Notes: generated from the letters alone by a model not told the origin. DNA of 64,000 bases from Flavobacterium sp. (GCA_016718345.1 JADKDN010000003.1:62001-126000), one strand, 5' to 3'; positions 9,660 to 18,444 are shown, counted from the stretch's first letter. Made by a program: numbers and translations.

Positions 9660-10334
9660 TTACTCTTCAGTTTCTAAAGCTCTGTTTAGAAAGTCATTAA
9701 GAGGTTTCAAAACAATTAATTTTTGAGCGACAATTTTGCTGAAATTTGGATTTAAAAAATCGTTGTCATCAATTTTTTGTGAAGCCGTGTAACTTTTAAG
9801 TTTCAAAAATTCAATGGCAGGGTGGTTTGCCTCAAAATCTTTAGGAGCTTTTTTTAAGGTATTATTTTCGTCTCGAGTAATTGCGCCAAATTCTTTTTTG
9901 AAAAATTTATTATTGACAATAGCTTCTAAATCCTCATGAAAGAAAGCAATTTCTTTTCGAATTCGTTTCAACTCATCTGCTTCTGGACACCAAACTCCTC
10001 CTGCAATAAAAGAATTTCCTTTTTCAAAATGAATGTAATAGCCAGGGCTATTTTTTCTAAATTTATTTTGTGTAAACCATACACCCATGTTGGTTTTGTA
10101 TGGAGATTTATCCTTTGAAAAGCGAATATCACGATTGATTCTAAAGGTGCAATTTTTAACTTCCAAGGGTTCTAAACTTTGATCCAAAGGTTTCATTTCG
10201 GCTAAAATTCCTGCTATGAAATTGTGGTAATCTTTTTTATAATTTTCATACCTTTTTTTGTTGGCATGCATCCAATCGGTAGTGTTGTTAGCGATTAGAT
10301 CATCAAGAAATTGAACAGCTTCTTTTGTTATCAT
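9660..10334 (-). CDS. DUF2461 family protein
   Basis: Intact 224-residue protein matching DUF2461 (TIGR02453). Typical motifs are FLDDLIANNTTDWMHANKKRY at the start, FRINRDIRFSKDKSPYKTN, GYYIHFEKGNSFIAGG and FLKLKSYTA. No signal peptide, so it is likely cytoplasmic. The biochemical function of the family is unknown. It lies between the rhodanese-thioredoxin gene (one-base gap) and the glycosyltransferase gene (six-base gap), so it is probably in one transcript with both. Confidence 0.9.
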   Translation of the reverse strand: MITKEAVQFLDDLIANNTTDWMHANKKRYENYKKDYHNFIAGILAEMKPLDQSLEPLEVKNCTFRINRDIRFSKDKSPYKTNMGVWFTQNKFRKNSPGYYIHFEKGNSFIAGGVWCPEADELKRIRKEIAFFHEDLEAIVNNKFFKKEFGAITRDENNTLKKAPKDFEANHPAIEFLKLKSYTASQKIDDNDFLNPNFSKIVAQKLIVLKPLNDFLNRALETEE

Positions 10335-10335
10335 T

Positions 10336-11031
10336 TTACAAATGCGTTTTTAAATCTTCTTCTGAAATGTAGCCGATGTTTCTCCATATTTCTTTACCAT
10401 TTTCATAGAATATCACCACGGGTAAACCATCTAATTTTAGGGAGCCTACTATAGTTTTGTTTTTATCGGCGTCTAGGCGAATAATTACTATTTTATCTTT
10501 AAAATCTTCTTGCATTTTTAAAATGTACGGAGACATCTTCTTACATGGAGCACACCATTCGGCATAAAAATTCACCAGAACTTTTTTGTCGGATTTTAGT
10601 GCGTCTTGGTATTCTTGAGGGCTAATTCCAATGATTTTATCACTTGGTGTACTCATTCCCGCCGAGTTCCATTTTAAAATTCCACCTTCTAAATCATAAA
10701 TTTTTGAGAAACCTAATTCAGCCAGTTTATTCGCAGCTTGTTTGCTTCTTCCTCCGCTAAGGCAATACACAAAAACAGGATTTTGTTTATCGAATTTGTC
10801 TGCCTTTTCTGCAAAACCTTCAGCTTTCCAATCTACATTTACAGCATTGTCAATATGTTTGCTTTTAAATTCTTCGGGAGTTCTCACATCCAGAATTTGA
10901 GCACTTGGAGTGGAGTTTATTTTTTCTGCAAAAGCAACAGCAGGAATAGTTTCTATGTTTTTAGAACTTTGTCCTTTGCAGCTTATAGAAAGAAAACCAA
11001 TTAGTAGTAACGATACAATAGATAGCTTCAT
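10336..11031 (-). CDS. Rhodanese-thioredoxin fusion lipoprotein
   Basis: 231 residues. A lipoprotein signal peptide ends at LSISCKG (Cys18), placing the protein in the periplasm or outer membrane. Residues about 30-120 form a rhodanese domain with LDVRTPEEF and active-site loop YCLSGGRS; residues about 130-231 form a thioredoxin domain with WCAPCKKM. The fusion suggests handling of periplasmic thiols or persulfides, the rhodanese domain perhaps feeding the dithiol domain. Both active-site cysteines are present. The substrate is unknown. Confidence 0.93.
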   Translation of the reverse strand: MKLSIVSLLLIGFLSISCKGQSSKNIETIPAVAFAEKINSTPSAQILDVRTPEEFKSKHIDNAVNVDWKAEGFAEKADKFDKQNPVFVYCLSGGRSKQAANKLAELGFSKIYDLEGGILKWNSAGMSTPSDKIIGISPQEYQDALKSDKKVLVNFYAEWCAPCKKMSPYILKMQEDFKDKIVIIRLDADKNKTIVGSLKLDGLPVVIFYENGKEIWRNIGYISEEDLKTHL

Positions 11032-11074
11032 TTGTGGTATTTAATAATCAGCTAAATTACAAATTCAAAAGAGA

Positions 11075-12154
11075 TTACAAGTTAAACATTTTATAACTTT
11101 GATGGGTTAACTTAACAATATTTTCTGTTCTCTCAGAGTGAGTGTCTGAAATGAATAGTTGTCCAAAACTATCGTTGTTGACCATTTCTACAATTTTTCC
11201 AACGCGAGTTTCATCTAATTTATCAAAAATATCATCAAAAAGTAAGATAGGTTTTACACCTGATTGTTTTTTTACAAATTCGAACTGAGCTAATTTTAAA
11301 GCAATTAAAAATGACTTTTGTTGTCCCTGTGAACCGAATTTTTTTATCGGATGATGGTCAATTTCAAATGACAAATCGTCTTTGTGAATGCCCATTGAGG
11401 TATAATGCAAGGCTCTATCCTTAGTGATGTTTTCTTCTAAAAGCGTCAATAGATTTTTTTCGAACAATTGGCTTTCGTAAACTAACTGCACTTGTTCTTC
11501 CGAACCCGTTATGGCTTGATGGTGTTTGTTGAAAATAGGAATAAAATCTTCTAGAAATTGTTTTCTTTTTTCAAAAATGCGTTGTCCTAAAGTATTTAAT
11601 TGCTCGTTATAAATGGATAAAGTATCGTTTTCGAAAACATGATTTAGCGCAAAATATTTCAATAGCGCGTTGCGTTGCGTTAGAATTTTTTGATAGTGAA
11701 TCAGCTCTTGTAAGTAATTGGAATCCAGTTGAGAAATCACACTGTCGATAAACTTTCGTCTGGTTTCGCTTCCTTCAATAATTAAATCTCTGTCGGCGGG
11801 TGAAATGATAACGAGCGGAATGAAACCAATATGGTCTGAAAATTTTTCATATTGTTTCCCATTGCGTTTCAGGATTTTCTTTTGGTTTTTTTTGAGACTG
11901 CAAACAATTTGTTCTGTTCTCTCATTTTTTTCAAAAGCACCATCAATCACGAAAAACTCTTCTCCATGCTTGATGTTTTGTATTGCCAAAGGATTAAAAT
12001 AACTTTTTCCATACGACAAATGATAAATGGCATCAAGGACATTAGTTTTGCCAATACCATTTTTGCCCACAAAACAATTAATTTTAGTGTCGAACTCGAA
12101 ATTAGCTTCCGAAAAATTTTTATAATTAAATAAGGAAATCGCTTTTAAATACAT
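11075..12154 (-). CDS. recF: DNA replication and repair protein RecF
   Basis: Intact 359-residue SMC-like ATPase that helps load RecA at gaps. Walker A is GKNGIGKT near residue 31; the ABC-type signature region SQGQQKSFLIALKLAQ and Walker B ILLFDDIFDKLD are near residues 275-310. Coiled-coil-poor middle as usual for RecF. It is transcribed away from the TPR gene across a 143-base divergent region. Confidence 0.96.
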   Translation of the reverse strand: MYLKAISLFNYKNFSEANFEFDTKINCFVGKNGIGKTNVLDAIYHLSYGKSYFNPLAIQNIKHGEEFFVIDGAFEKNERTEQIVCSLKKNQKKILKRNGKQYEKFSDHIGFIPLVIISPADRDLIIEGSETRRKFIDSVISQLDSNYLQELIHYQKILTQRNALLKYFALNHVFENDTLSIYNEQLNTLGQRIFEKRKQFLEDFIPIFNKHHQAITGSEEQVQLVYESQLFEKNLLTLLEENITKDRALHYTSMGIHKDDLSFEIDHHPIKKFGSQGQQKSFLIALKLAQFEFVKKQSGVKPILLFDDIFDKLDETRVGKIVEMVNNDSFGQLFISDTHSERTENIVKLTHQSYKMFNL

Positions 12155-12297
12155 CTACAACGCTTGCTGATAGTGAGAACTTTGAAAATTTTACTTGTTG
12201 TTTTTTAAGGGACTGCAAATTATTGAAAAATATCGATAAAAATGGCTTTTATATATGAATAAAAATTTTATTTTTGCCACTCACTAATTTAAAATAA

Positions 12298-13080
12298 ATG
12301 GCAACGTATAATAAAAGAGGTTATAAAGCTCCAAAAGAAAAAGAAGAAAAATTAGACAATAATTTTATTGAAGATGTAAATGTTGATGAGAAAGACAGTA
12401 CAACTGCAGGTGTTTTCAATTCTTTAGATCAAACAGCCTCTAAAACAGAAGAGTGGGTTGCAAGAAATCAAAAATATATTTTTGGAATAGTTACAGCAAT
12501 TGCTGTTGTGACAGTTGGTTACTTATTGTATCAAAAGTTTGTTGCTCAACCTAATGAAGAAGCAGCAGCGACCGAGATGTTTGAAGCGCAACAAAATTTT
12601 CAAAAAGCAGTTGATGGAACTAAAAGTGACTCTTTGTTTGCTCTTTCTTTAAAAGGATCTGAAGGAAAATACGGTTTCAAAGATATTGCTGAAAAATATT
12701 CAGGAACAGCAGCAGGAAATTTAGCCAATTATTATGCAGGAATCGCCTCTTTGAATACAGGAAAATACGATGACGCCATTGCTTACTTGGAAAAATTCAA
12801 GTCAGATGATGCCATATTAAGTGTCTTGGCTGTTGGTGCAATAGGTGATGCGCATGCTCAAAAGAATCAACAGAAAGAAGCTTTGGAATACTACATCAAA
12901 GCCTCTGAAATGAATAAAAATGATTTTACTACGCCACGTTTTCTTTTAAAAGCGGGACAAACTAGTTTAGCTCTAGGAAATAAAGCCGATGCTTTGAAGT
13001 ATTTTACTCAAATTAAAGAACAATACGAAAGCACTCCTGAAGCTTCAGGAATTGAAGGCTTAATAGGATTGGCGCAGTAA
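12298..13080 (+). CDS. Membrane-anchored TPR protein (YfgM-like)
   Basis: 260 residues. A lysine-rich cytoplasmic N-terminus is followed by one membrane helix (IFGIVTAIAVVTVGYLLY, about residues 60-78) and a C-terminal region of TPR-like repeats (NLANYYAGIASLNTGKYDDAIAYL and similar). This matches the YfgM/TPR_21 architecture, a periplasmic chaperone partner of the Sec translocon in Escherichia coli. A TATTTTTG -7-like box is at 12269-12276, 22 bases before the ATG. Intact; ribH follows after 95 bases. Confidence 0.8.
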   Translation: MATYNKRGYKAPKEKEEKLDNNFIEDVNVDEKDSTTAGVFNSLDQTASKTEEWVARNQKYIFGIVTAIAVVTVGYLLYQKFVAQPNEEAAATEMFEAQQNFQKAVDGTKSDSLFALSLKGSEGKYGFKDIAEKYSGTAAGNLANYYAGIASLNTGKYDDAIAYLEKFKSDDAILSVLAVGAIGDAHAQKNQQKEALEYYIKASEMNKNDFTTPRFLLKAGQTSLALGNKADALKYFTQIKEQYESTPEASGIEGLIGLAQ

Positions 13081-13119
13081 AAAGAGTTTAGATTTCGGAT
13101 TTCTGAATAAAGATTTTCT

Positions 13120-13127
13120 TATCTTTG
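13120..13127 (+). promoter_or_regulatory. Candidate -7 box (TATCTTTG) before ribH
   Basis: TATCTTTG matches the Bacteroidota TAnnTTTG -7 consensus and leaves a leader of roughly 40 bases before the ribH ATG at 13176. No convincing -33 TTG was found, so this rests on one half of the promoter. No FMN-riboswitch-like sequence fits in the short leader. Confidence 0.4.
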
Positions 13128-13175
13128 ATATGTGGATTTAAATCCTAAATCTCAATTCTAAAATCTCGAACACAA

Positions 13176-13751
13176 ATGGCTACCGCTAACAAAAATTTAT
13201 CGGATTACAATAAAGATACAATCCCAAACGCGAAAGATTTTCGGTTTGGGATTGTTGTTTCAGAGTGGAACGAACATATTACAGAAGGCTTATTTAAAGG
13301 CGCAATTGAAGCTTTGACAGACTGTGGGGCTTTGCACAAAAACATTATTCGGTGGAATGTGCCTGGAAGTTTTGAACTGATTTATGGTTCAAAAAAAATG
13401 ATTGAGACTCAAAAACCGGATGTTGTTATTACCATAGGATGCGTCATAAAAGGAGAAACTCAACATTTTGAGTTTGTGTGCGAAGGTGTTACTCAAGGAA
13501 TTAAAGATTTGAATGTGCTATCGGATGTTCCAGTGATATTTTGTTTACTAACAGACAATTCAGAACAGCAATCTATTGATAGAAGTGGCGGAACTCACGG
13601 GAATAAAGGAACCGAAGCTGCTATTGCGGCAATTAAAATGGCTTATTTGAGACAACAAGCCTCCATAGGGCATCATTTTGATGGACGGCAATTACTAACC
13701 TCTGGTGCTTTGCAAATTGATGAAGGTTCTCCTTTGGAATTGAAGGAGTGA
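13176..13751 (+). CDS. ribH: 6,7-dimethyl-8-ribityllumazine synthase
   Basis: Penultimate riboflavin-pathway enzyme, condensing 5-amino-6-ribitylaminouracil with dihydroxybutanone phosphate. Motifs FGIVVSEWNEHITEGL, VPGSFELIYG, VVITIGCVIKGETQHFEFV and the GGTHGNKGTEAAIAAI C-terminal region are all present, including the active-site His in QHFEF. At 191 residues it has the C-terminal tail common in this group. Intact. Confidence 0.96.
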   Translation: MATANKNLSDYNKDTIPNAKDFRFGIVVSEWNEHITEGLFKGAIEALTDCGALHKNIIRWNVPGSFELIYGSKKMIETQKPDVVITIGCVIKGETQHFEFVCEGVTQGIKDLNVLSDVPVIFCLLTDNSEQQSIDRSGGTHGNKGTEAAIAAIKMAYLRQQASIGHHFDGRQLLTSGALQIDEGSPLELKE

Positions 13752-13829
13752 TTTGTTAACATGAATTTCAAGGAAAACCTAACCTTGAAAATTCCTGTAA
13801 CTGTTTTAGGCGATGTTCTTACACATTCA

Positions 13830-14186
13830 TTAATATATTTGAATTAATACGTCAGTTGGTATATTCAATCTGTCATGAAGTTGACGTATCATTTCCAAAG
13901 AAAGTTTTCTTTTTCGATTTAAGATTTCACTTGCTCTACTTTTCAAGCCAACAATTTTTGCCAAGTCATTTTGATTATAACCCATTTGCTCCATTCTGAA
14001 TTTTATTGCTTCGATTGGATCAGGTAATCCAATTGGGAAATGCTCATTTTCATATTGGTCAATAAGAATTCCAAGAACTTCAAGTTCATCACTTTCTCGT
14101 GTTCCAAGCTTTGCGTCGAAGATAGTTTCTAATCTTTCCAAAGCTTGATTATAATCTTTTTCGTTTTTTATAGGTTTAATTTCCAT
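13830..14186 (-). CDS. higA: HigA-type antitoxin, XRE-family HTH
   Basis: 118 residues. The N-terminal half is an acidic helical region (ALERLETIFDAKLGT, ESDELEVLGILIDQYE) and the C-terminal half is a Cro/C1-type HTH (GYNQNDLAKIVGLKSRASEILNRKRKLS). This is the long HigA form that binds HigB and represses its own promoter. It follows higB by five bases, the usual toxin-first HigBA order. The palindrome at 14520-14534 is its likely operator. Intact. Confidence 0.9.
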   Translation of the reverse strand: MEIKPIKNEKDYNQALERLETIFDAKLGTRESDELEVLGILIDQYENEHFPIGLPDPIEAIKFRMEQMGYNQNDLAKIVGLKSRASEILNRKRKLSLEMIRQLHDRLNIPTDVLIQIY

Positions 14187-14191
14187 AGCTT

Positions 14192-14485
14192 TTAAATTTC
14201 GTTAGCGTTGATCTTGTCATATTCAGCATGTGTTCCTATGAATCGAATCCAAATCATTTGATGGTTGTAATTTATTCTAACAATCAATCTATAATTATTT
14301 CCTTTTATGTTAAAAACAATCCTATTGTTGTTTAAAATACTCGCGTTTGGATATTCTTTTTTTACGTCGTTTGGAGTTTTCCAAGCAGCTATGCTAGTTT
14401 CTTGAAACCAAGATTTTAATTGTTGTTCTGAGTCAGCATGAATTTGCCAAAAATCACGTAATATCTTCTTCGAAATTATTCTCAA
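14192..14485 (-). CDS. higB: HigB-type mRNA interferase toxin
   Basis: RelE-superfamily toxin of the HigB_toxin family, expected to cleave mRNA on the ribosome. Motifs DFWQIHADSEQQLKSWF, AWKTPNDVKKEYPNAS and the end RLIVRINYNHQMIWIRFIGTHAEYDKI are complete. I chose the TTG at 14483-14485 (LRIISKK, matching the family MRIIAKK start), giving 97 residues. The frame extends to a TTG at 14506, but that codon lies inside the candidate -7 box and so should be untranscribed. Coupled to higA. Confidence 0.9.
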   Translation of the reverse strand: MRIISKKILRDFWQIHADSEQQLKSWFQETSIAAWKTPNDVKKEYPNASILNNNRIVFNIKGNNYRLIVRINYNHQMIWIRFIGTHAEYDKINANEI

Positions 14486-14503
14486 ATCTTTTCTAAATTT
14501 CTC

Positions 14504-14534
14504 CAAAGATAAACATAAGTTCCCAAATTGGGAA
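14504..14534 (-). promoter_or_regulatory. higBA promoter -7 box and palindromic operator
   Basis: On the minus strand TATCTTTG (14511-14504) fits the TAnnTTTG -7 box, about 19 bases before the chosen higB start. Just upstream, TTCCCAAATTGGGAA (14520-14534) is a 15-base palindrome that would lie between the -7 and -33 elements, the expected place for HigA autorepression. Operator function is inferred. Confidence 0.6.
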
Positions 14535-14622
14535 ATTGTTTTTAAAATTTTTTTCAGCGCAGAATTGGCGTATGGATATAGTTTGTGTATACTAGCCAGA
14601 AACTTATACGAACGGATGTGAT

Positions 14623-15366
14623 TTAAAAATCAAATTTATTGTAAACGTAATTTTCAAACCAATAAGGCAAATTTTCGGCATGAATTTTAAATGCTTTGCC
14701 CTGATAGACTTCTACTAAAAGAGTGAAATTTTTCCCTGAATTGTCAAATAAATAGGCTCTATGAACTAGCTTTATTGCGTCAGATAGATTTTCGAGTGTT
14801 TTGAAATATCTAGATTGAATTTTATCTTCATCAACATTGTGTCCTCCTTTTGAGACTCTTATTTTTACACGGTCAATATTTTTTTCGAAATCGTCTGTGC
14901 AAATGAAATAGAGATAGGTTTTGTATCCTAAGTCATTTGCCATCTTAATTTCGTTGAGTTTTCCAGGATGACTCATTACCGTTTCATAAGAAAATGATTT
15001 CTTGTTTTTATCAATAAATATCGAACGAATGAAGCCGTAAATGAAGCCTCGTAACTATTGGTTTTTAGGTTTATTGATTATAAAATTTTCAGAAACAGAA
15101 ACATCAATGGTACAGTTTTCCTGATTTGCTTTTTGAATTAGAGATTTAATTTCATCTGTTGTTTTGAAATCATTTAATTCTTGTTGATTAGATTTTAGCC
15201 CCAGTTCAGTTAAATCAATTAATCCTTTAGTTTGCAGTGTTTTTTCTATTTCATCTGCATTAATAAAAAAGCCTGAATTATAATTTTTGCTTAATTCAGT
15301 GTACATAGTGGTCTTTCCAGAACCATTTGGACCAGCAAAAATTCGAATTCTGTTAGGATTTGACAT
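14623..15366 (-). CDS. Zeta-toxin-like P-loop kinase (frameshifted)
   Basis: The N-terminal half has the Walker A AGPNGSGKTT within ten residues of the start, then NADEIEKTL, typical of zeta toxins that phosphorylate UDP-sugars or related small P-loop kinases. The second half has SHPGKLNEIKMANDLGYKTYLYFI with a conserved Arg-rich lid (RVKIRVSKGGHNVDEDKI). The frames join near 15040-15060; restored length about 247 residues. The gene overlaps the small upstream gene by 14 bases, as in a toxin-antitoxin pair. Toxicity is inference. Confidence 0.8.
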
Positions 15367-15610
15367 AAAGAATAGCTCCTTTTTTGAATTTTAATGAAGA
15401 TTTTAGAGGCTTATTGGATAGTATTTCTGTAGTCCCATCAGGATTTTCGCGAATTGTTTTGTTGTTTTTGGTCATAACAAAACTTAAGCCCAAAGCTCTA
15501 TTTTCTCTTATAGCATTTGCTACTGCTTTTTTTCCAGCAGCAATCAAATGATTTGTTTCTGTTGCATTTGAGCGGAAAACAATTTTTTTATTTTGACCTT
15601 CGTAACTCAT
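15353..15610 (-). CDS. Small partner of the zeta-like gene, possible antitoxin
   Basis: A basic 85-residue protein with no family I can name. I chose ATG 15608-15610 (MSYEGQNKK) because the longer TTG start at 15634 falls inside the candidate -7 box. Visible features are a NHLIAAGKKAVANAIRENRALGLSFV segment, probably helical, and a C-terminal region with KKGAILYVKS. The 14-base overlap with the kinase gene and the palindrome upstream suggest a co-regulated toxin-antitoxin type pair. Confidence 0.65.
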   Translation of the reverse strand: MSYEGQNKKIVFRSNATETNHLIAAGKKAVANAIRENRALGLSFVMTKNNKTIRENPDGTTEILSNKPLKSSLKFKKGAILYVKS

Positions 15611-15631
15611 AAGTACATGTAAATTTTCTAA

Positions 15632-15680
15632 CAAAGATACACATACTATTAAAAAGTTTGTCTAATTGGATAAACTTTTT
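15632..15680 (-). promoter_or_regulatory. Promoter -7 box and 30-base palindrome upstream of zeta module
   Basis: TATCTTTG on the minus strand (15639-15632) fits the -7 consensus. The 30 bases at 15651-15680 form a near-perfect palindrome: aaaaagttt at one end and aaacttttt at the other, 13 of 15 pairs matching. A further half-site-like tatctaatt occurs at 15691-15699. The palindrome would overlap the -33 region, which suggests autoregulation. Confidence 0.6.
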
Positions 15681-15820
15681 ATTTTAGATTTATCTAATTA
15701 ATTAAAAGGTACCCACAAATAATAGTATTTACCATAACTTTTTTCTGATGTTAATGCCATACTATTGTGTGTTTAAGGATTAATACTTCCTCAAATTAAT
15801 GAAACATATTGCTAGGGCGC

Positions 15821-15863
15821 AATCACCAAATTTAGTGATATTGTATCACTAAATTTAGTGATT
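15821..15863. repeat. 20-base-arm hairpin made of two copies of a 16-base palindrome
   Basis: TCACYAAATTTAGTGA occurs at 15823-15838 and 15846-15861. Each copy is itself palindromic, and together they form a hairpin with 20-base arms (one mismatch) and a TTG loop at 15841-15843, followed by six T. It could be a plus-strand terminator, but no plus-strand gene precedes it closely. A pair of operator sites spaced 23 bases centre to centre is the other reading. Confidence 0.7.
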
Positions 15864-15954
15864 TTTTAGGGTTAGGGTGTAGTTTTTTGTGGTTTTTGGT
15901 ATGGGAAAGGGATTTTGTCTGTAGACACAGATTGCAAATCAGCGTTATCAGTGA

Positions 15955-16353
15955 TTATACCTTGCAATTACATTTAAAATCAATGATATACTTATGAAAT
16001 TTTTTACCATAGCTTTCTTTATTAGAAGATAATACTGTTTCATTGTAAAAATATTCCCAATTTTCTTTAGGAATACCACAAAACAAATATTTTTTAGTAA
16101 ACAATTTTAAATTATCCGAATATATTTCAGCAATTACAAAATTGGTGTTATTTATTTCATAACATTTAACTTCTTTTAGCCATATATCACCCGAAACGGA
16201 TGTATAAATAGCGTCAAGGATTATTTGAACATCTTTTAGAGTATCTATAAGATTTCCATTATCTTCAATTTTTTTTATTGCATCTTCACAAGCTATTTGC
16301 TCTTGCGAATAACAAAAACTTGAAAAAAGGAGTAAAACAAAAAATAGTCTCAC
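15955..16353 (-). CDS. Small exported protein of unknown function
   Basis: 132 residues with a clear signal peptide (MRLFFVLLLFSSFCYSQ). The mature part contains six cysteines, including CKV-type ends (FKCNCKV), and a GIPKENWEYFYNE segment that faintly recalls KTSC-type domains; I do not assign it. Not close to any partner gene. The frame is intact and the N-terminus looks like a true Flavobacterium signal sequence, so it is likely real. Confidence 0.7.
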   Translation of the reverse strand: MRLFFVLLLFSSFCYSQEQIACEDAIKKIEDNGNLIDTLKDVQIILDAIYTSVSGDIWLKEVKCYEINNTNFVIAEIYSDNLKLFTKKYLFCGIPKENWEYFYNETVLSSNKESYGKKFHKYIIDFKCNCKV

Positions 16354-16491
16354 AATTTTTAATTTATGGGGTGTTTCAGATATTAATAAACCTATATTCA
16401 GTTTAATATCTTTGAGTAAAATATTATCTCATTTTGCCAAATCAAACAGCTTTTTTAATTAGAGGTGATTTACTATTATTATTTTAAATTG

Positions 16492-17017
16492 CTAATTTTC
16501 TTTTGACGACCCTTCCCTGTAATGAAATTTAACTAACTTCGATATTGTATCAATTTCCAAACCGAGAACTTCTGACAGTTCTTTGTTGTAATAATATTTT
16601 TTGCTTTCAGGAGAATAATTCCATATCCAATACGCACATCCACCTGAACCGCAATTATATAAAACAGATATATCCTTATATCCATCGAAGTTACAATCAA
16701 TAAGTTTAAATTCTTTTTTTTCAAAGCTTTTATTCGTTATGATTTCTTGAATTTTTACCAACTGTGAATAGACAAATATAGATTTAAAAGTAACCAGTTG
16801 AATCAACATTGAACTTATAATTTAATTGAGGAATACCCTTAATTGATTTTATTGCAATAGAATCACTCTTAATGTAGTAATCCAATCTTTTACTTTGATT
16901 AACAATATTTGATGAGTCTGTTTCTTTCTCTTTAAATATATTTGTCTTTTCTTCATTTCTTAAATTACAAGAATAAAAGGTTAGAACTAGTAGTAAATAT
17001 AATTTATATATTTTCAT
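16492..17017 (-). CDS. Putative lipoprotein with XAC2610-like region (frameshifted)
   Basis: The first part begins MKIYKLYLLLVLTFYSCN, a lipoprotein signal with Cys17. After a frame break near 16795 (TTTTAAA) the second part continues VKIQEIITNKSF, DCNFDGYKDISVLYNCGSGG and ESKKYYYNKELSEV, resembling XAC2610-type exported proteins with a D-x-N-x-D-G-Y-x-D loop. About 175 residues restored; the C-terminus may be truncated after HYREGSSKEN. Function unknown. Confidence 0.65.
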
Positions 17018-18243
17018 TTTACATTGTTGCTAAAGTCAGTCTTTGAAAAATTTCTATTTTACAATAATTGATTCTTTGTCGTTATCTTAATTATTATTGT
17101 AAGTTTTGTAATTCAATCTTTTTAGTAAATATTAAGTAAGCGTAAAATATCACAAGCACTTTAATTGCATAAAAAATAAATTCACCCTAATATCATAGCA
17201 CTCAAAGTCCTACCATCACTAAAAGGCCAAAACTGGTATGTTTTTTTATTATGTTTGCTAAGAAACTAATTTTAAATACAAATAATATCGATTACTAATT
17301 ATTTTTATTTCCTGATAGTACATTATTTTTTTAGTTTTGTTCTTAGATTTATAATTCTTTTGAAGTCTGTCAGTTAATAGTGCTTATTTTAAGGTGTTCT
17401 ATCTTCGCAACAAAAAACTATCATATCAAAAGCTAATATAAAAAAATAATTTTCGCGAAAGGTTAGCAATAAAAATTTAACTTGATATTAACTACAAATA
17501 CAGTTCTAATTTAGAACTTTTAATCTTTCTCACTTTACTGGATGTCATATAAACAATTCCACCTGATTGCAAGTTCGTTCCATAAATCTAGAAAATTTGC
17601 CATGGTCAAATCGAATGGTTGCGAAATTCAAGACATTTTTTTTCAAAACTCTTAAAACAACGGCGTTGAGTTATTTAAAAGCTGACAAGAATGTCTAAGA
17701 TTTAATTGAAATGTCTGATTTGGAAGATAACTAGATTCAAGGATTTCATTGAAATATGTTGAGATATACTTTAGTTTGCTTGTCAGATGTATTTTCCAAA
17801 TTCATTTTAAAAGATGTTTTCTCCTATTATTTTTAAAACTATTATAAGTTTACTTTAAAGTGTAGACTCTAAAGCCTCTGAATTGATTCTCTTACAAACC
17901 ACTTTTGAATTGGATTATTTAGGCTTATGAAAGGTTTTTAAGACTCAAGAAGGAAACTATTAATAAAAAGCTTGTTGATTTAGAAGATTAACTGTTTACT
18001 CCATTCTCTTTTCTGAAAATCTTTTGTCAAACTTTGATTAAATCAAATTTAACAATTCGATAATAAATAATTAGATTGTGGAAGATCGTTATTTGATGAG
18101 ATTCAAGCTTAGTTCCTTAATACAATTTGTAGATCGATCATGATCGTTGAGGACTTTTATGTGTAATTTAATGAGTTTGGGACTTTGTTTGGAAGGGTAG
18201 CCACTTTTTAAAGAAATCAAAAATCTAGGAACTAGAAATCACA
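17018..18243. other. 1.2 kb stretch without an intact gene
   Basis: Strongly AT-rich. No frame on either strand runs beyond about 40 codons. Between about 17540 and 18000 there are short coding-like runs on the plus strand (a 37-codon run opening with ATG near 17544, and YERFLRLKKETINKKLVDLED near 17920-17990) separated by stops in shifting frames. This looks like a decayed gene, but I cannot name a family. A 12-base palindrome lies at 18135-18146. Confidence 0.5.
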
Positions 18244-18390
18244 TTACTTGCCCAATTGATAGTCTTTTGTCGGAATGATGTACATTTTTGTTCCGTTGCT
18301 CTGCATGAAAACACTGAACTGACGGTTTTGTAAATAAGGGAGAATTACTTTTTTATGATTACTTTGACTATAAAACCCAACTGAAATTAC
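18244..18390 (-). pseudogene. C-terminal remnant of an unrecognised protein
   Basis: A 48-codon open stretch ending at the TAA 18246-18244 reads like protein (LPYLQNRQFSVFMQSNG, TKMYIIPTKDYQLGK) but has no ATG start and is preceded by an in-frame stop next to the mutL leader. It is best read as the surviving 3' end of a gene that once lay on the minus strand. Family unknown. Confidence 0.35.
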
Positions 18391-18444
18391 TTAAATTTGT
18401 GAACTTTGGGTTAAACCATAAACTAAAAACCACAAACTGAACGA

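Noticed and set aside
12155..12297. Possible riboswitch or regulatory hairpin between recF and the TPR gene
   Set aside because: Only a weak -7-like box; no stable stem was found.
13766..13790. TTTCAAGG / CCTTGAAA stem after ribH
   Set aside because: No T run follows, so not called as terminator.
17541..17660. Possible transposase remnant (37-codon frame)
   Set aside because: No DDE motif or terminal inverted repeats; family cannot be shown.
18135..18146. Perfect 12-base palindrome cgatcatgatcg
   Set aside because: Too short and isolated to call an operator or parS site.
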